From NCBI RefSeq assembly GCF_000015665.1, contig NC_008817.1, forward strand, positions 62,001-126,000: 64,000 nt of DNA. The letters are read 5' to 3'. The first letter of the stretch is position 1, and each line of letters opens with the position of its first letter. Position numbers and translations under genes: made by a program. The notes under the pieces are model-generated. The model made no database searches, was not told the DNA's origin, and saw nothing but the letters and a program-made list of their open reading frames with translations. Source of the DNA: Prochlorococcus marinus str. MIT 9515 (GTDB lineage Bacteria; Cyanobacteriota; Cyanobacteriia; PCC-6307; Cyanobiaceae). Shown piece by piece: positions 44,049 to 53,624 of the stretch.

Positions 44049-44312
44049 ATGTCTCTTTTGTTCCCAATTATTTATTCAGCTGCTCTTACGTATCTCGTAT
44101 GGAAAGCTTTTAGAGTGATGTCAAATGGTTGGGGATTATTCGATAAAGAACAAAACAGATCTTATAATACTAAAATTAGACAAAATAAATATACTATTCA
44201 TCCAGAGCTTCTCGATAAATCTGGAAATATAACTCAGGAAGAATTACTAACTGTAAGGTTTTCTAACGATACAGACTCTACTCTTGAAGAAAAAGGAACT
44301 ACAACTGACTAA
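44049..44312 (+). CDS. DUF2973-like small membrane protein
   Basis: An 87-residue protein with a hydrophobic N-terminus (LLFPIIYSAALTYLVWKAF), a conserved-looking linker SNGWG, and the segment YTIHPELLDKSGNITQEELLTVRF. This matches the cyanobacterial DUF2973 family in layout. Function unknown. The following gene begins 31 bp downstream on the same strand. Confidence 0.75.
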   Translation: MSLLFPIIYSAALTYLVWKAFRVMSNGWGLFDKEQNRSYNTKIRQNKYTIHPELLDKSGNITQEELLTVRFSNDTDSTLEEKGTTTD

Positions 44313-44343
44313 ATTCATTTTATAAATTTATAAGGAAAAAAAA

Positions 44344-44727
44344 TTGGAATCAAGAACTAAAATTGTTTCGGGAGTTATAAGATCATTAAAACTGCCACCT
44401 AGATTTCTTCTTAAAATGGTTAAAGATGATCCCGTGAGATTAGAGTTAAGCTTAACTCCTTCTTATGGTAAAAACCCGGTGATAGTAGGTTTAGTCGAGT
44501 CTCTAGATCTAGTTGCGAGAAGAGATAGAGAAGGCAGAATGCCTAGAGATCTACAAGGCACTTGGGATTGGACTGTTAGGCATGGAAAAGTAAGCACTGG
44601 AGGTTGGAACCCAATGCTCAAAGAAGCACTTCAAACAATGTTTGAAACAGGATTGCCTGCCATAATATACGAAGAATTAACTGGAGATGAATATAAACCA
44701 GTCGATGGAATCAGACATGTTAGATAA
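44344..44727 (+). CDS. Conserved-looking hypothetical protein, 127 aa
   Basis: A basic, soluble 127-residue protein. It reads as a compact beta-rich domain (PVRLELSLTPSYGKNPVIVGL, then RMPRDLQGTWDWTVRHGKVSTGG). I do not recognise the family. The start is TTG at 44344, with a run AAGGAAAAAAA just upstream as a weak ribosome binding site. It lies between the DUF2973 gene and an hli gene, all on one strand. Confidence 0.65.
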   Translation: MESRTKIVSGVIRSLKLPPRFLLKMVKDDPVRLELSLTPSYGKNPVIVGLVESLDLVARRDREGRMPRDLQGTWDWTVRHGKVSTGGWNPMLKEALQTMFETGLPAIIYEELTGDEYKPVDGIRHVR

Positions 44728-44798
44728 TTAACAATTAATTTTTCCATAAATCCAACCGCCAAACGCTAAAATAATAAAGATACTCACAATTATTTATT

Positions 44799-44945
44799 AT
44801 GAATGAGGATAATCAACCAAGATTTGGTTTTGTAAATTTTGCAGAAACATGGAATGGCAGAATGGCCATGATGGGTATATTAATAGGTTTAGGAACAGAA
44901 TTGATTACAGGTCAAAGTATTTTAAGACAAATTGGGATTGGTTAA
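44799..44945 (+). CDS. High-light-inducible protein (Hli/Scp), short form
   Basis: The ATG at 44799 opens 48 codons: MNEDNQPRFGFVNFAETWNG continues with RMAMMGILIGLGTELITGQS. This is the Hli chlorophyll-binding helix with AExxNGRMAMMG and its Glu and Asn ligands. It lacks the long N-terminal extension of the copy at 16.4 kb. Photoprotective role as for that family. Confidence 0.93.
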   Translation: MNEDNQPRFGFVNFAETWNGRMAMMGILIGLGTELITGQSILRQIGIG

Positions 44946-44973
44946 ATTTTACTAAGGAAAAATCAAAATTCAG

Positions 44974-45312
44974 TCAGTTAATTTCTTCTGCTTTTACTTC
45001 AATAGTAGCTTCACTTGGTTTTTTAAATTTTTCGAAATTTTTTGAATTTATATCACTTAAATCTGCTCCACATCTTGAGCAATCATTATTTATTCCTAAT
45101 GATATATTCCCACATTGATCACAAATATTAATTTTAGACTTCAAGGAATTAAAGCTTATTAATGTAGTTAACAATATTAAAAGAGGTACTAAAAATATAA
45201 GCAGTAAGATATTTCCTAATAAATTAAATAAAAAATTAAATCCAAAAACTGGAATAACTATTAGAAACATAAGAAAATAAATTACTAATTGTTTATTCAT
45301 TTTATTAAGCAA
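44974..45312 (-). CDS. Two-span membrane protein with zinc ribbon
   Basis: A 112-residue protein. Two adjacent hydrophobic segments occupy about 8-52, and a zinc ribbon follows with ICDQCG and CSRCGADL (two CxxC pairs 13 residues apart). A charged tail ends it. An alternative start is the ATG four codons in (MNKQLVIYF). It could be a membrane-linked Zn sensor or assembly factor; no function is known. It is convergent with the hli gene. Confidence 0.7.
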   Translation of the reverse strand: MLNKMNKQLVIYFLMFLIVIPVFGFNFLFNLLGNILLLIFLVPLLILLTTLISFNSLKSKINICDQCGNISLGINNDCSRCGADLSDINSKNFEKFKKPSEATIEVKAEEIN

Positions 45313-45332
45313 ATCATATCACTATTGTTCAT

Positions 45333-46277
45333 TTACTTATTTCTCCTTCTATTTATTAAACTCATACTTGCTATAACAACGCTCCAGCATTGTCCAAAAT
45401 ATAAAATAACTCCTAATAGCCATACCCATAAAGTTAGTACTAAAAATCCTCCAATAAAACCATATGCCTGAAATCTCACTCCAAGGGAAAGAATACTTTT
45501 ACTAACTGCAAGATTAAGAGTTGTCAGACCAATTCCAATTAGTATGGAACCAGGAATTAATGGTTTTAAAGGAACTTTTCTACTTGGTAAAAGAGCTTGA
45601 AGTAACAGAGCCATTAATGAAAATCCTATAAGTGGAAAAGCAAATTTGCCAACTTGTAAGAGTGGTAATTTCATAAATAAATCAGAAAAAATATTACTAG
45701 ACTTTGATAAGTTTTCTAAAACTGTTGTGGGAATCATTCTGAGATTTGCACTTATTTGATCTAATACCATTAAAAAACCTACAAAAAACACTATCAAGAA
45801 AGCTTCAATTCTATTTCTAAGAAATCTTGAGGCTTGCTCTTGCCACGCAGAGTTTACTCGCCTAGAAGGCAGTTCGTCTTCCCATAGCCTATCTGAACCT
45901 CGTTGAAGTGATAAGTAAGCGTTGCCTGCAGTGAATAGTAAAAACATTGCTCCTAAAATTCCTGCTCCAAAACCTTGATCAATTAATTTGAATAATGTTG
46001 TTTCAACTAATTCAACAACGGATGGAGGTAAAATTTGAGCGGCAATAGATATAATTTCTTGATCTAAGCCTTCTTGTTTGCCTAGAAACCAAGAAGCTAT
46101 TGAAAGAGAAATAAGAAGTATAGGAAAGAATGACTGAAGTGTGTAATATGCAAAAGCAGCGCTTAAATCAATACAATCTGATTTACTCCATCTTTCACAG
46201 GCTCCCCATAAACTTTTAATAATCCATGTTGAGCTGCGCTGCATATCAATTCTCTTCAAATACTCCTCCAATATCAT
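45333..46277 (-). CDS. YihY/BrkB family membrane protein
   Basis: A 314-residue integral membrane protein with about six spans. Family marks are DLSAAFAYYTLQSFFPILLISLS near residue 38, GNAYLSLQRGSDRLWE and the Pro/Gly-rich turns VPLKPLIPGSI before the last spans. YihY/BrkB proteins are common and uncharacterised (not ribonuclease BN, as once thought). Confidence 0.9.
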   Translation of the reverse strand: MILEEYLKRIDMQRSSTWIIKSLWGACERWSKSDCIDLSAAFAYYTLQSFFPILLISLSIASWFLGKQEGLDQEIISIAAQILPPSVVELVETTLFKLIDQGFGAGILGAMFLLFTAGNAYLSLQRGSDRLWEDELPSRRVNSAWQEQASRFLRNRIEAFLIVFFVGFLMVLDQISANLRMIPTTVLENLSKSSNIFSDLFMKLPLLQVGKFAFPLIGFSLMALLLQALLPSRKVPLKPLIPGSILIGIGLTTLNLAVSKSILSLGVRFQAYGFIGGFLVLTLWVWLLGVILYFGQCWSVVIASMSLINRRRNK

Positions 46278-46332
46278 ATTTATTGTATCTAATAGGGATA
46301 TTTTTCAAGTCTTTTATATATTTATGATTCAA

Positions 46333-47148
46333 CTATTTTTCAATTAATAAATCACCCCATGGCCTTAAAACTTTAATTTTTTCTTGGTTCCAAGAAGCAA
46401 TTAAGGGGAAATTAGTATCTTTTAAGTCTTGTTCTGCAGACAAATGCATTGGATTCGTTTCTAACCATTCGATAGAACAGTTAAGCTCCTCGAGTATTAG
46501 CCATGCTGCAGCAATATCCCATATTTTTGGAGTTGATTCTATGGCTCCAAAAGTCTGTCCCATTGCTACGCTCGTTAAATTTAAACTAGACACACCAAGA
46601 AGTCTTATTTTTCCGGGAAATATAGAATCAGGTTTCTTTTGTAAAATCTTGATAGATCTACTGCATAAGGATACACATTCACTGTTTTGCTTATGGCTGT
46701 TAACTTCTATTTTCTTGTTATTGAGCCAAACACCCCTTCCTTTGATTGCTACAAATTTTTTCTTTAATGTAGGAATAATTAGAAAAGAGGATTGAGGGTT
46801 GCCATTTACAAATCTTGCTATTGATATAGACCAATATGGTATTCCTGCAGCGAAATTTGTCGTACCATCTAAAGGATCTACTATCCAATAAGCATTTGTT
46901 TTAGGAACTAACTTACCTCCCTCTTCACTGAGCACTCCCTCATCAGGAGCAATTATAGATAGAGCCTTTACAATCGTTTTATCGCTCCATAAATCACAAC
47001 TTGTAACTAATGAACCGTCTGACTTGTTACTTGCACTAATGTTCCCAAAGTCTTTTAATTGGCGATCACTCACCAGTTCAAATAATGAATCTAAATCTTT
47101 TAACTGTTGATCGGTTAAATTATTTTTATTCATATTCAAATATTGCAA
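46333..47148 (-). CDS. Inositol monophosphatase family protein
   Basis: A 271-residue sugar phosphatase with the metal-binding motifs GVLSEEGG (E75, E76), WIVDPLDGTTNF (D91, D94) and WDIAAAWLILEE near 216. Substrates in the family include inositol-1-P, histidinol-P and fructose-1,6-bisP. Which one applies is not decided here; some cyanobacterial members serve as histidinol phosphatase. The listed start overlaps the upstream gene by 13 bp; the ATG at 47133 (MNKNNL) would leave a 2-bp gap. Confidence 0.9.
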   Translation of the reverse strand: MQYLNMNKNNLTDQQLKDLDSLFELVSDRQLKDFGNISASNKSDGSLVTSCDLWSDKTIVKALSIIAPDEGVLSEEGGKLVPKTNAYWIVDPLDGTTNFAAGIPYWSISIARFVNGNPQSSFLIIPTLKKKFVAIKGRGVWLNNKKIEVNSHKQNSECVSLCSRSIKILQKKPDSIFPGKIRLLGVSSLNLTSVAMGQTFGAIESTPKIWDIAAAWLILEELNCSIEWLETNPMHLSAEQDLKDTNFPLIASWNQEKIKVLRPWGDLLIEK

Positions 47149-48566
47149 ATAGATTTAATATCATTATTTATGAAACCATTGCTTTCATCACAAATATTAC
47201 TTATCTCAAGATAAGTCAATCTCTCTAATTCATCCAAATTTAAATTGTAATTATAAATTGCATCAATATTTTTTGAATTAGCATTACTCAATTCTTTTTG
47301 TCTTACAAGAACATCTTTCAATGTCGATATTCCTACCTCATATCTTAATCTTGCTAGTCTTAGAGATTCTTCTGTAGAAGATATTTCTTCTAGAGAGGAT
47401 ATAATTTTTTCTTCATTTAATTTTAAATTCAAATAAGCTTTACTAATTTTGGATTTAATAACATTTTCAAGATTTCTATAAGAGTAATCTTCTGATTGAG
47501 CATCGGCTATGCTTGATTTATATAAATTTTTATTTTGCCCACCATCAAAAATATTCCAACCAAAGTTTAAGCTGACAGTATTTGTATAGGCAGATCCAGA
47601 TTTTCCAGAATCTATTTGGACTGCTAAAGAATCACCCTTTGAAAATGAAGTAGTTAATACATTACTTATATAAACATTTGGTTTATAAGTGTTTAGATAA
47701 TTTTTTGCTTGATTTTCTTTGATTGCTTTTTGAAGAGTAATATTTTTCAGAGAAAGACTCTTAAGTAAACCTTCATTTATGTTCTTATTTAATTTGTGGT
47801 TCCAGAAACCTATTAATTTTTGCTTTTTATTTATGTCGAAATCACCATTTATATTTAAGATTTCTTTAAGTGCAATTTTGTTGATCTGATTTTGAATTTT
47901 TTTTTCATTTAGTGTTTGCCTATCTCTAGATAATTGTGCATTAGCTTCTAGAACTTCAAATTTAGTGCCTATACCCGCATCAAATTTAGACTTAGCATCT
48001 TTCAAACTAGTAACTGATAAATCAAGAGAGGATTTTTTGTTTTTAATATCTTGATAAGATTTTTGTAGTTTGTGGTATCTAGATTTTGCTTCTTGAATGA
48101 GGTCTTTCTTTTTAATCTCATAATTATTTCTTGCTATCGCATAATTATTTTTAGCTATTTGAATTTCAGATCCTCTTAAAGGATCTATTAAGTCTAATCT
48201 AATATTAAGGGATGGATTTGCAGAGAATTGAGAGGTCTTCGTAGTTGATGAGGTACTGTTATAGTTTTTTCCTGAAACATATTTTGGAAATCCACTGGCT
48301 TGCAAATCTAATGAAGGATATCTTTTAGCAATTTTACTCGAAAGAGTAAAAGTCGATGAATCGACTAGATTTTCTAATGCCTTAAGTTCTTGATTATTTT
48401 TTAAAGTAATATTTTTTATTTCTGAATAATTAAGGAATATTTGGGTTTCGTTTTCTTCTAGGATTGCTTCAATATTATTGTTAGAGCCACTTAATACTGC
48501 TTTTTGAGAATTAATAAATAAAAAAAGTGGAAAAAATAAGACTGGATGTATAAGTTTTCTAAGCAT
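47136..48566 (-). CDS. TolC-like outer-membrane efflux protein
   Basis: From the ATG at 48566 the protein has 476 residues and a signal peptide (MLRKLIHPVLFFPLFLFINS). The frame can extend 11 codons further up (to 48599), but this start places the signal peptide correctly. The body is two long helical repeats, including LVDSSTFTLSSKIAKRYPSL and RLARLRYEVGISTLKDVLVR, the typical OEP pattern. TolC proteins form the outer-membrane exit duct for type I secretion and efflux pumps. The start overlaps the stop of the radical-SAM gene as ATGCTTAG, so the two are translationally coupled. Confidence 0.9.
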   Translation of the reverse strand: MLRKLIHPVLFFPLFLFINSQKAVLSGSNNNIEAILEENETQIFLNYSEIKNITLKNNQELKALENLVDSSTFTLSSKIAKRYPSLDLQASGFPKYVSGKNYNSTSSTTKTSQFSANPSLNIRLDLIDPLRGSEIQIAKNNYAIARNNYEIKKKDLIQEAKSRYHKLQKSYQDIKNKKSSLDLSVTSLKDAKSKFDAGIGTKFEVLEANAQLSRDRQTLNEKKIQNQINKIALKEILNINGDFDINKKQKLIGFWNHKLNKNINEGLLKSLSLKNITLQKAIKENQAKNYLNTYKPNVYISNVLTTSFSKGDSLAVQIDSGKSGSAYTNTVSLNFGWNIFDGGQNKNLYKSSIADAQSEDYSYRNLENVIKSKISKAYLNLKLNEEKIISSLEEISSTEESLRLARLRYEVGISTLKDVLVRQKELSNANSKNIDAIYNYNLNLDELERLTYLEISNICDESNGFINNDIKSICNI

Positions 48567-49971
48567 AATCAAGTATTTTATAAGTATTAGATATACCAAT
48601 TAGATTATTAATAATATCATTTGTATCATCAAGAACGTGAATATTAGTTTTCAGTTTATTTGAAACTTCAGTTATATTTTTGTCATCTAAAAACAAATCA
48701 CTATTAAGTTTTAGCATGATTGATGGTATGAAAATACTTTCTCCTAAATCCTTATTCTGTAGTCCAGCAATTAAATCTTCACCAGTTAAAAGCCCTGTCA
48801 CAACTTGATCTTGACCCCAATAAATACTTGGTAAGCCATATAGATTTATTGTTAGTCCATTAATTTTATTAAGTTTTCGTACTGTTGGAAGTAGTGCTTC
48901 GTAAACTAATTTCCCAACAATCCAACTGACTTTTCTTTGTTTATCTATTTTTTCAGGCAGAGATTTTGTTTTAGTTTCTAATATTTTAAGAAAGCTTCGT
49001 ATTGAGCCTACTCCATTAGATTCTTGGGGCATATTTTCATATGTTGTATAACTTGGTAATTTGCGACCAGCTATTAAGTACCATTCGTCTGCAAGCCAAC
49101 AAAAGCGAGTACCAATTCTTTGTTGAAGAGAGGTTTGAATTTTTTCCACTTGTTTAATAATTTCTTTTGCATATTCTTTTCCTATTGGTAATAAGCCATC
49201 ATTTTCAGGCCTGAACTTAGTAAGACCTACTGGAACTATTGCTGTAGAAAGTACTGTTTTAAAACTTTTTTTATGAAATTTTGCAAGATCATAAATAGAT
49301 TTTTCTAAGATCTTACCATCGTTAATTTTGGGACATACAACTATTTGAGCATGTATTTGAATTGAATTTTCCTCTAACCATTCAATTTGATTTAGAATTT
49401 GACTTGCTTTTTTATTTTTTAATAATTGTTCTCGGGTTTTTGGGTCGGTAGCATGTATTGAAATAAAAAGCGGGGATAGTTTTTGAGTAGATATTCTGTT
49501 CCAGTCATCTTTGTTTAGATTTGTAAGTGTTAGATATGAACCATACAAAAAACTCAATCTATAGTCATCATCTTTTACATAGAGACTTTTTCTTTTGCCA
49601 TTTGGTTGTTGATCGATAAAGCAAAACGGACACTTATTATTACACTGTTTTATTGAATCAAACAATGCTTCTTTAAAATTAATGCCTAAATTATCGTCTT
49701 GATCTTTTTCAATACTAATATTGTGGATTTTCTTATATTTATCTAATACCGATATATCTAAAATTTCTTCACTAATTAGGATTTGGTAATCAATCAAATC
49801 TCTTGGTTTCTTCCCATTAATACTAATAATTGAATCACCTGATTCGAAGCCTATTTCTTCAGCAATAGAATTATTCTCAACACTTTCTATTTCTGCTGGA
49901 TTAATTTGGGATTTAATTTCTGGAATCAAAAAATCATTAGAATTTTCCTTAGAATTAATTTCTTTCCACAC
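48559..49971 (-). CDS. PDZ-radical SAM protein with DUF512 (cyanobacterial FeS oxidoreductase type)
   Basis: A 470-residue protein. Residues ~25-70 form a PDZ domain (IESVENNSIAEEIGFESGDS). A radical SAM-like FeS site CNNKCPFCFIDQQPNG follows near 112-127 (CxxxCxxC). The C-terminal half (ADEWYLIAGRKLP, then GKLVYEALLPTVRK) is DUF512. A cyanobacteria-wide family of this type is known as a putative FeS oxidoreductase with no defined reaction. The stop overlaps the tolC-like start by 8 bp. Confidence 0.85.
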   Translation of the reverse strand: MWKEINSKENSNDFLIPEIKSQINPAEIESVENNSIAEEIGFESGDSIISINGKKPRDLIDYQILISEEILDISVLDKYKKIHNISIEKDQDDNLGINFKEALFDSIKQCNNKCPFCFIDQQPNGKRKSLYVKDDDYRLSFLYGSYLTLTNLNKDDWNRISTQKLSPLFISIHATDPKTREQLLKNKKASQILNQIEWLEENSIQIHAQIVVCPKINDGKILEKSIYDLAKFHKKSFKTVLSTAIVPVGLTKFRPENDGLLPIGKEYAKEIIKQVEKIQTSLQQRIGTRFCWLADEWYLIAGRKLPSYTTYENMPQESNGVGSIRSFLKILETKTKSLPEKIDKQRKVSWIVGKLVYEALLPTVRKLNKINGLTINLYGLPSIYWGQDQVVTGLLTGEDLIAGLQNKDLGESIFIPSIMLKLNSDLFLDDKNITEVSNKLKTNIHVLDDTNDIINNLIGISNTYKILDYA

Positions 49972-50157
49972 AATTAAAGGCCAAACTTTTAACTTTATAC
50001 TTATTGTAAACTCATATAAGACTCAAAGTATATTAAATACTCTTAAAATACTAAATATGTTTAATTTATTTCAACTATTAAATTAATAAAATATGTCATC
50101 TGCAGTTTTATTAAAATAGATCGAAACTAGTTTACGAATTTTAAAAGCTTTAATGCA

Positions 50158-50925
50158 TTGGAAGAATTAATTACTAAAAATTCAGATGTGAAAACCAATA
50201 TGAAACCCAGCTTTCATGATGAATTTGATACCCCTAAAAGTACTTTTTTATCTAGACCAATTGCTTTGAGGCTATGGGCGTCTTTTTTTGTGATTTTACC
50301 AATTTTTGTTCAGGCACCATGGGTCAGATTCGAACCTATTAGTGCTCTTTGTGCTACTTTTATTATCCTTTTTGTATCTTTTTTATTATCCAGAAAAGAG
50401 GCAGATAAATGGTTTATTGTAGGCTCTTTATTACTGGGAGTGTCTGGGAGTTGGCTTGGAGGTTGCTTATTTTGGGGATGGCTGAGTGCTTATCCTATTC
50501 TCCATATCCCAGTTGAGGCTGTAGCATTGCCTCTTGCGATGGTGGGACTTGGAACAAAATGGAAAATCGGTTCAAGTTTTTATATATCGTCTTTATTCGG
50601 AACAGCGATTACAGATTTATCAATTTTTTTGACAGGAATAATGGATCAATGGAAGGAGGTTATTACTGCGGACTCAGATAATGCTCCATTAATACTTCAG
50701 AAAACTTCCGAAAATCTAATTCAGTTAAAATCTTTGTCCATTATAATTTTGGCGGCATTTATATTGTGGTTCATATCAAAAGAAATTTTTAATGCTGCTA
50801 TACCTAATTCGAAAAATGAGAAAGCTCTTTTAGTATCAAGTTATGTAATTCAAACCACTTTGATTGTTGATGGTATTTTTATTATTCTCGCAATTATTCA
50901 ACCAACATTTAGTGGTTTAGTTTAA
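50158..50925 (+). CDS. DUF3120-like membrane protein
   Basis: A 255-residue protein with about six hydrophobic spans and the segment FFVILPIFVQAPWVRFEPIS. This matches the cyanobacterial DUF3120 family in length and layout; its function is unknown. The start is TTG at 50158; an in-frame ATG lies 13 codons on. Its stop TAA overlaps the nadB ATG as TAATG, so the two are coupled. Confidence 0.75.
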   Translation: MEELITKNSDVKTNMKPSFHDEFDTPKSTFLSRPIALRLWASFFVILPIFVQAPWVRFEPISALCATFIILFVSFLLSRKEADKWFIVGSLLLGVSGSWLGGCLFWGWLSAYPILHIPVEAVALPLAMVGLGTKWKIGSSFYISSLFGTAITDLSIFLTGIMDQWKEVITADSDNAPLILQKTSENLIQLKSLSIIILAAFILWFISKEIFNAAIPNSKNEKALLVSSYVIQTTLIVDGIFIILAIIQPTFSGLV

Positions 50926-52592
50926 TGTTAAGGCAACCATTTTCGCAAGAAGCAATATCTATTGATAAGTGGGACGTGATCGTTATTGGTGCAGGAGCAG
51001 CGGGTTTAATGACTTGTTTGGAATTGCCAGAAAATTTAAATGTTCTTCTTTTAAATAGAAATACAAGTAAAAGATCTTCGAGCAGATGGGCCCAAGGAGG
51101 GATTGCATCAGTAGTAAGACCTGAAGATTCTTTTGCTCTTCATGTAGAAGATACCTTAAAAGCTGGAGATGATTTGTGTGATAAATCTGCAGTTGAAATG
51201 CTTGTTAGTGAAGCTCCCGGCTGCGTTGATAGGTTGCAAAATTTAGGTATGATTTTTGATCAGAGCTCTGATCAATTGGCAACAACTTTAGAAGCTGCCC
51301 ACTCTTGTAGAAGAGTTTTACATGTTAAAGATCGAACAGGTAGAGCACTTGTAGAGGTATTAGAAGATCATATCGAAAACAAAGAGAATATTTTGCATTG
51401 TAGAGGTGTGAGAGTAACAGAATTGCTTATTGAAAACCAAGTATGTACTGGAGTTCAAGTATTAGATGGATCTAATTTATATTGGATTACTTCTAAAGCT
51501 GTTGTTTTAGCTACGGGCGGAGGCGGACACTTATTTACCAATACTACAAATCCTGCCCAATCTTCAGGAGAAGGAATTGCTCTCTCATGGAAAGCTGGAG
51601 CTGCAATTGAGGATTTAGAATTTATACAATTTCATCCTACAGCTTTAAAGTTTTATGGCTCTCCTTGCTTTTTAATATCTGAAGCCCTTCGAGGAGAGGG
51701 CGCAGTTCTTGTTGATAAGAATGGCGAAAGCCCAGTAAGGCATTTACAAAATGGCGATTTGGCAACAAGAGACCAAGTTAGTAGAGCAATTATGAATAGT
51801 ATGCAAGAAAATGATATTGATCATGTTGGCCTAGATTTAAGATTTATTGATCCAAAAAAAATTGTAGAAAGATTTCCTACAATCATTAGTAGATGTCAAG
51901 ATTATGGAGTTAATCCTTTGACGGAGGTCATTCCTGTTGCGCCGGCGGCTCATTATTGGATGGGAGGCGTTCATACTGATTTGGATGCATCTTCTACAGT
52001 CAAAGGCTTATATGCCGTAGGAGAAGTAGCCTCTACAGGCGTGCATGGTGCAAACAGACTAGCTAGTAATTCGCTGATGGAATGCCTTGTATTCGCACGA
52101 AAATTGTCTTCAATTGAGTTGAATTCTCCTTTCAACTTGAGAAGGCTAGATAGACATAATAAGGAAATTTATATGGATAGTCCAAAGGAGGATTTTATCT
52201 CAAGTATTTCAGAGAAAATTAATAGTTTAAGAAAATCATGCTGGTCTCATTTAGGGGTCTCCCGCAATAAAAAAAGTATGATCGAACTATTAAAAATTCT
52301 TCAAGAAGAGAAAGATGAAATACAAAAAAATCCGTTGCTTGAGTGTCTTAAGAAAATAGAAATTGATCAGAAATTGAAATTAAGTGAACCAAATAGGCGA
52401 GCTCTTAATCTATTGCTTGATTTGAATAATAGACAAATTACGACATTATTATTATTAAAAGCTTGTCTTTTTCGAGAGGAAAGTCGAGGTGGGCATTATA
52501 GGGACGATTATCCTTCTAAAGAAAAAATTTGGGAATGTCATACTAGGCAGCAATTAAATCACAAAATAATTAAAAGGTTTATTAAAAATTAG
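50925..52592 (+). CDS. nadB: L-aspartate oxidase
   Basis: A 555-residue flavoprotein with FAD motif VIGAGAAGLMT at 20-30, the family motif SSRWAQGGIASVV, the active-site segments AAHSCRRVLHVKDRTGRAL and IEDLEFIQFHPTAL, and the C-terminal helical domain (ACLFREESRGGHYRDDYP). It oxidises L-aspartate to iminoaspartate for quinolinate and NAD synthesis. It begins inside the stop of the DUF3120 gene. The end overlaps the VKOR gene on the other strand by 11 bp. Confidence 0.96.
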   Translation: MLRQPFSQEAISIDKWDVIVIGAGAAGLMTCLELPENLNVLLLNRNTSKRSSSRWAQGGIASVVRPEDSFALHVEDTLKAGDDLCDKSAVEMLVSEAPGCVDRLQNLGMIFDQSSDQLATTLEAAHSCRRVLHVKDRTGRALVEVLEDHIENKENILHCRGVRVTELLIENQVCTGVQVLDGSNLYWITSKAVVLATGGGGHLFTNTTNPAQSSGEGIALSWKAGAAIEDLEFIQFHPTALKFYGSPCFLISEALRGEGAVLVDKNGESPVRHLQNGDLATRDQVSRAIMNSMQENDIDHVGLDLRFIDPKKIVERFPTIISRCQDYGVNPLTEVIPVAPAAHYWMGGVHTDLDASSTVKGLYAVGEVASTGVHGANRLASNSLMECLVFARKLSSIELNSPFNLRRLDRHNKEIYMDSPKEDFISSISEKINSLRKSCWSHLGVSRNKKSMIELLKILQEEKDEIQKNPLLECLKKIEIDQKLKLSEPNRRALNLLLDLNNRQITTLLLLKACLFREESRGGHYRDDYPSKEKIWECHTRQQLNHKIIKRFIKN

Positions 52593-53517
52593 AATCTCCT
52601 TCATATCCAGTAATGGTTGCCAATTCATTTAAATCTTTAACACCACTATATATCTCACCGTTAATTTCCCATGATGGAAACCCTTCAATCTGTTTTTCTC
52701 TGCAAAGTTTATATTGATTATCTTTTCCATCTTTGGCGCACTCTATAACTGTTAATTCTTTAACTGCTTTTTTGCCAAATAATTTTTTTTGATCAAGGCA
52801 ATGAGGACACCAATATGCACTAAACATTTTAATGTTATTATCACTAAGAAATTTAGCAAACTTTACTTTTTGGGGAGAGCTTAATGTGGTGATTGCAGGG
52901 GATACTTTTTCTGAGCTATTAGAAATATCAATTGCATTAGAAGGGTCAACATTATTAGACCATATCAATCCACCTATAAGAACTGTTAAAAAAACAATAA
53001 ATCCACGAAAAAACATAGGTTCCCGACTTTCAAACTTTGCACCAATCATAGAGAAAATAAAAATGGAAATAGATATAATTGCCGAAAGTATACAAAAAAA
53101 ACAATAAGCCTTGATTTTAAAAAACATTATATTTATCAATAGGATGCTAAAAACAGAAGAAGCACAAGAGATTAAAAATATTAACCACCATAGAAGCTTG
53201 TTTAATTTTTCTTTGTGAGAAATTATATTCAGTGATAAAAATATTGAAAATCCTAGTATCAAACTATAAGTAATAACCCCTGCTAATGAGAGGGGAATAT
53301 TAAATTGACTATTCTCAAATAATGTACCCCAAGGGCTATTTAAAACTTTTTCACAACCATTATTAATTCCAGGACATGAAAGAGATTTCAATACTCCCCA
53401 ATTTTTTAATGTAATTGAACCTGTATCAACTAATCCAATGGTGCTAATAACAGCAATTATAATTTTTGGCCATTTTAAATCTTTTTTATTTCTACTTTTT
53501 AAAGTCTTAATAGCCAT
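52582..53517 (-). CDS. Vitamin K epoxide reductase-thioredoxin fusion
   Basis: A 311-residue membrane protein. The VKOR part has about five spans with the loop cysteines C48 and C55 (SCPGINNGCEKV) and the quinone-site CxxC C139-C142 (YCFFC). A thioredoxin-like lumenal domain follows with C237-C240 (AYWCPHC) and another pair C260/C272. The bacterial VKOR-Trx fusion forms disulfides in secreted or lumenal proteins, passing electrons to quinone. In cyanobacteria and plastids it (LTO1-type) supports photosystem II assembly. Confidence 0.93.
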   Translation of the reverse strand: MAIKTLKSRNKKDLKWPKIIIAVISTIGLVDTGSITLKNWGVLKSLSCPGINNGCEKVLNSPWGTLFENSQFNIPLSLAGVITYSLILGFSIFLSLNIISHKEKLNKLLWWLIFLISCASSVFSILLINIMFFKIKAYCFFCILSAIISISIFIFSMIGAKFESREPMFFRGFIVFLTVLIGGLIWSNNVDPSNAIDISNSSEKVSPAITTLSSPQKVKFAKFLSDNNIKMFSAYWCPHCLDQKKLFGKKAVKELTVIECAKDGKDNQYKLCREKQIEGFPSWEINGEIYSGVKDLNELATITGYEGDSNF

Positions 53518-53624
53518 AGATTTTAAATGTTTGTATTTTTCAGAATCTGTCCTAATATTATCTTTGAACGGGACTTATAAACAAATTTCTTTGTTAATTA
53601 TTTCTTATATAATATCTAAATTAC

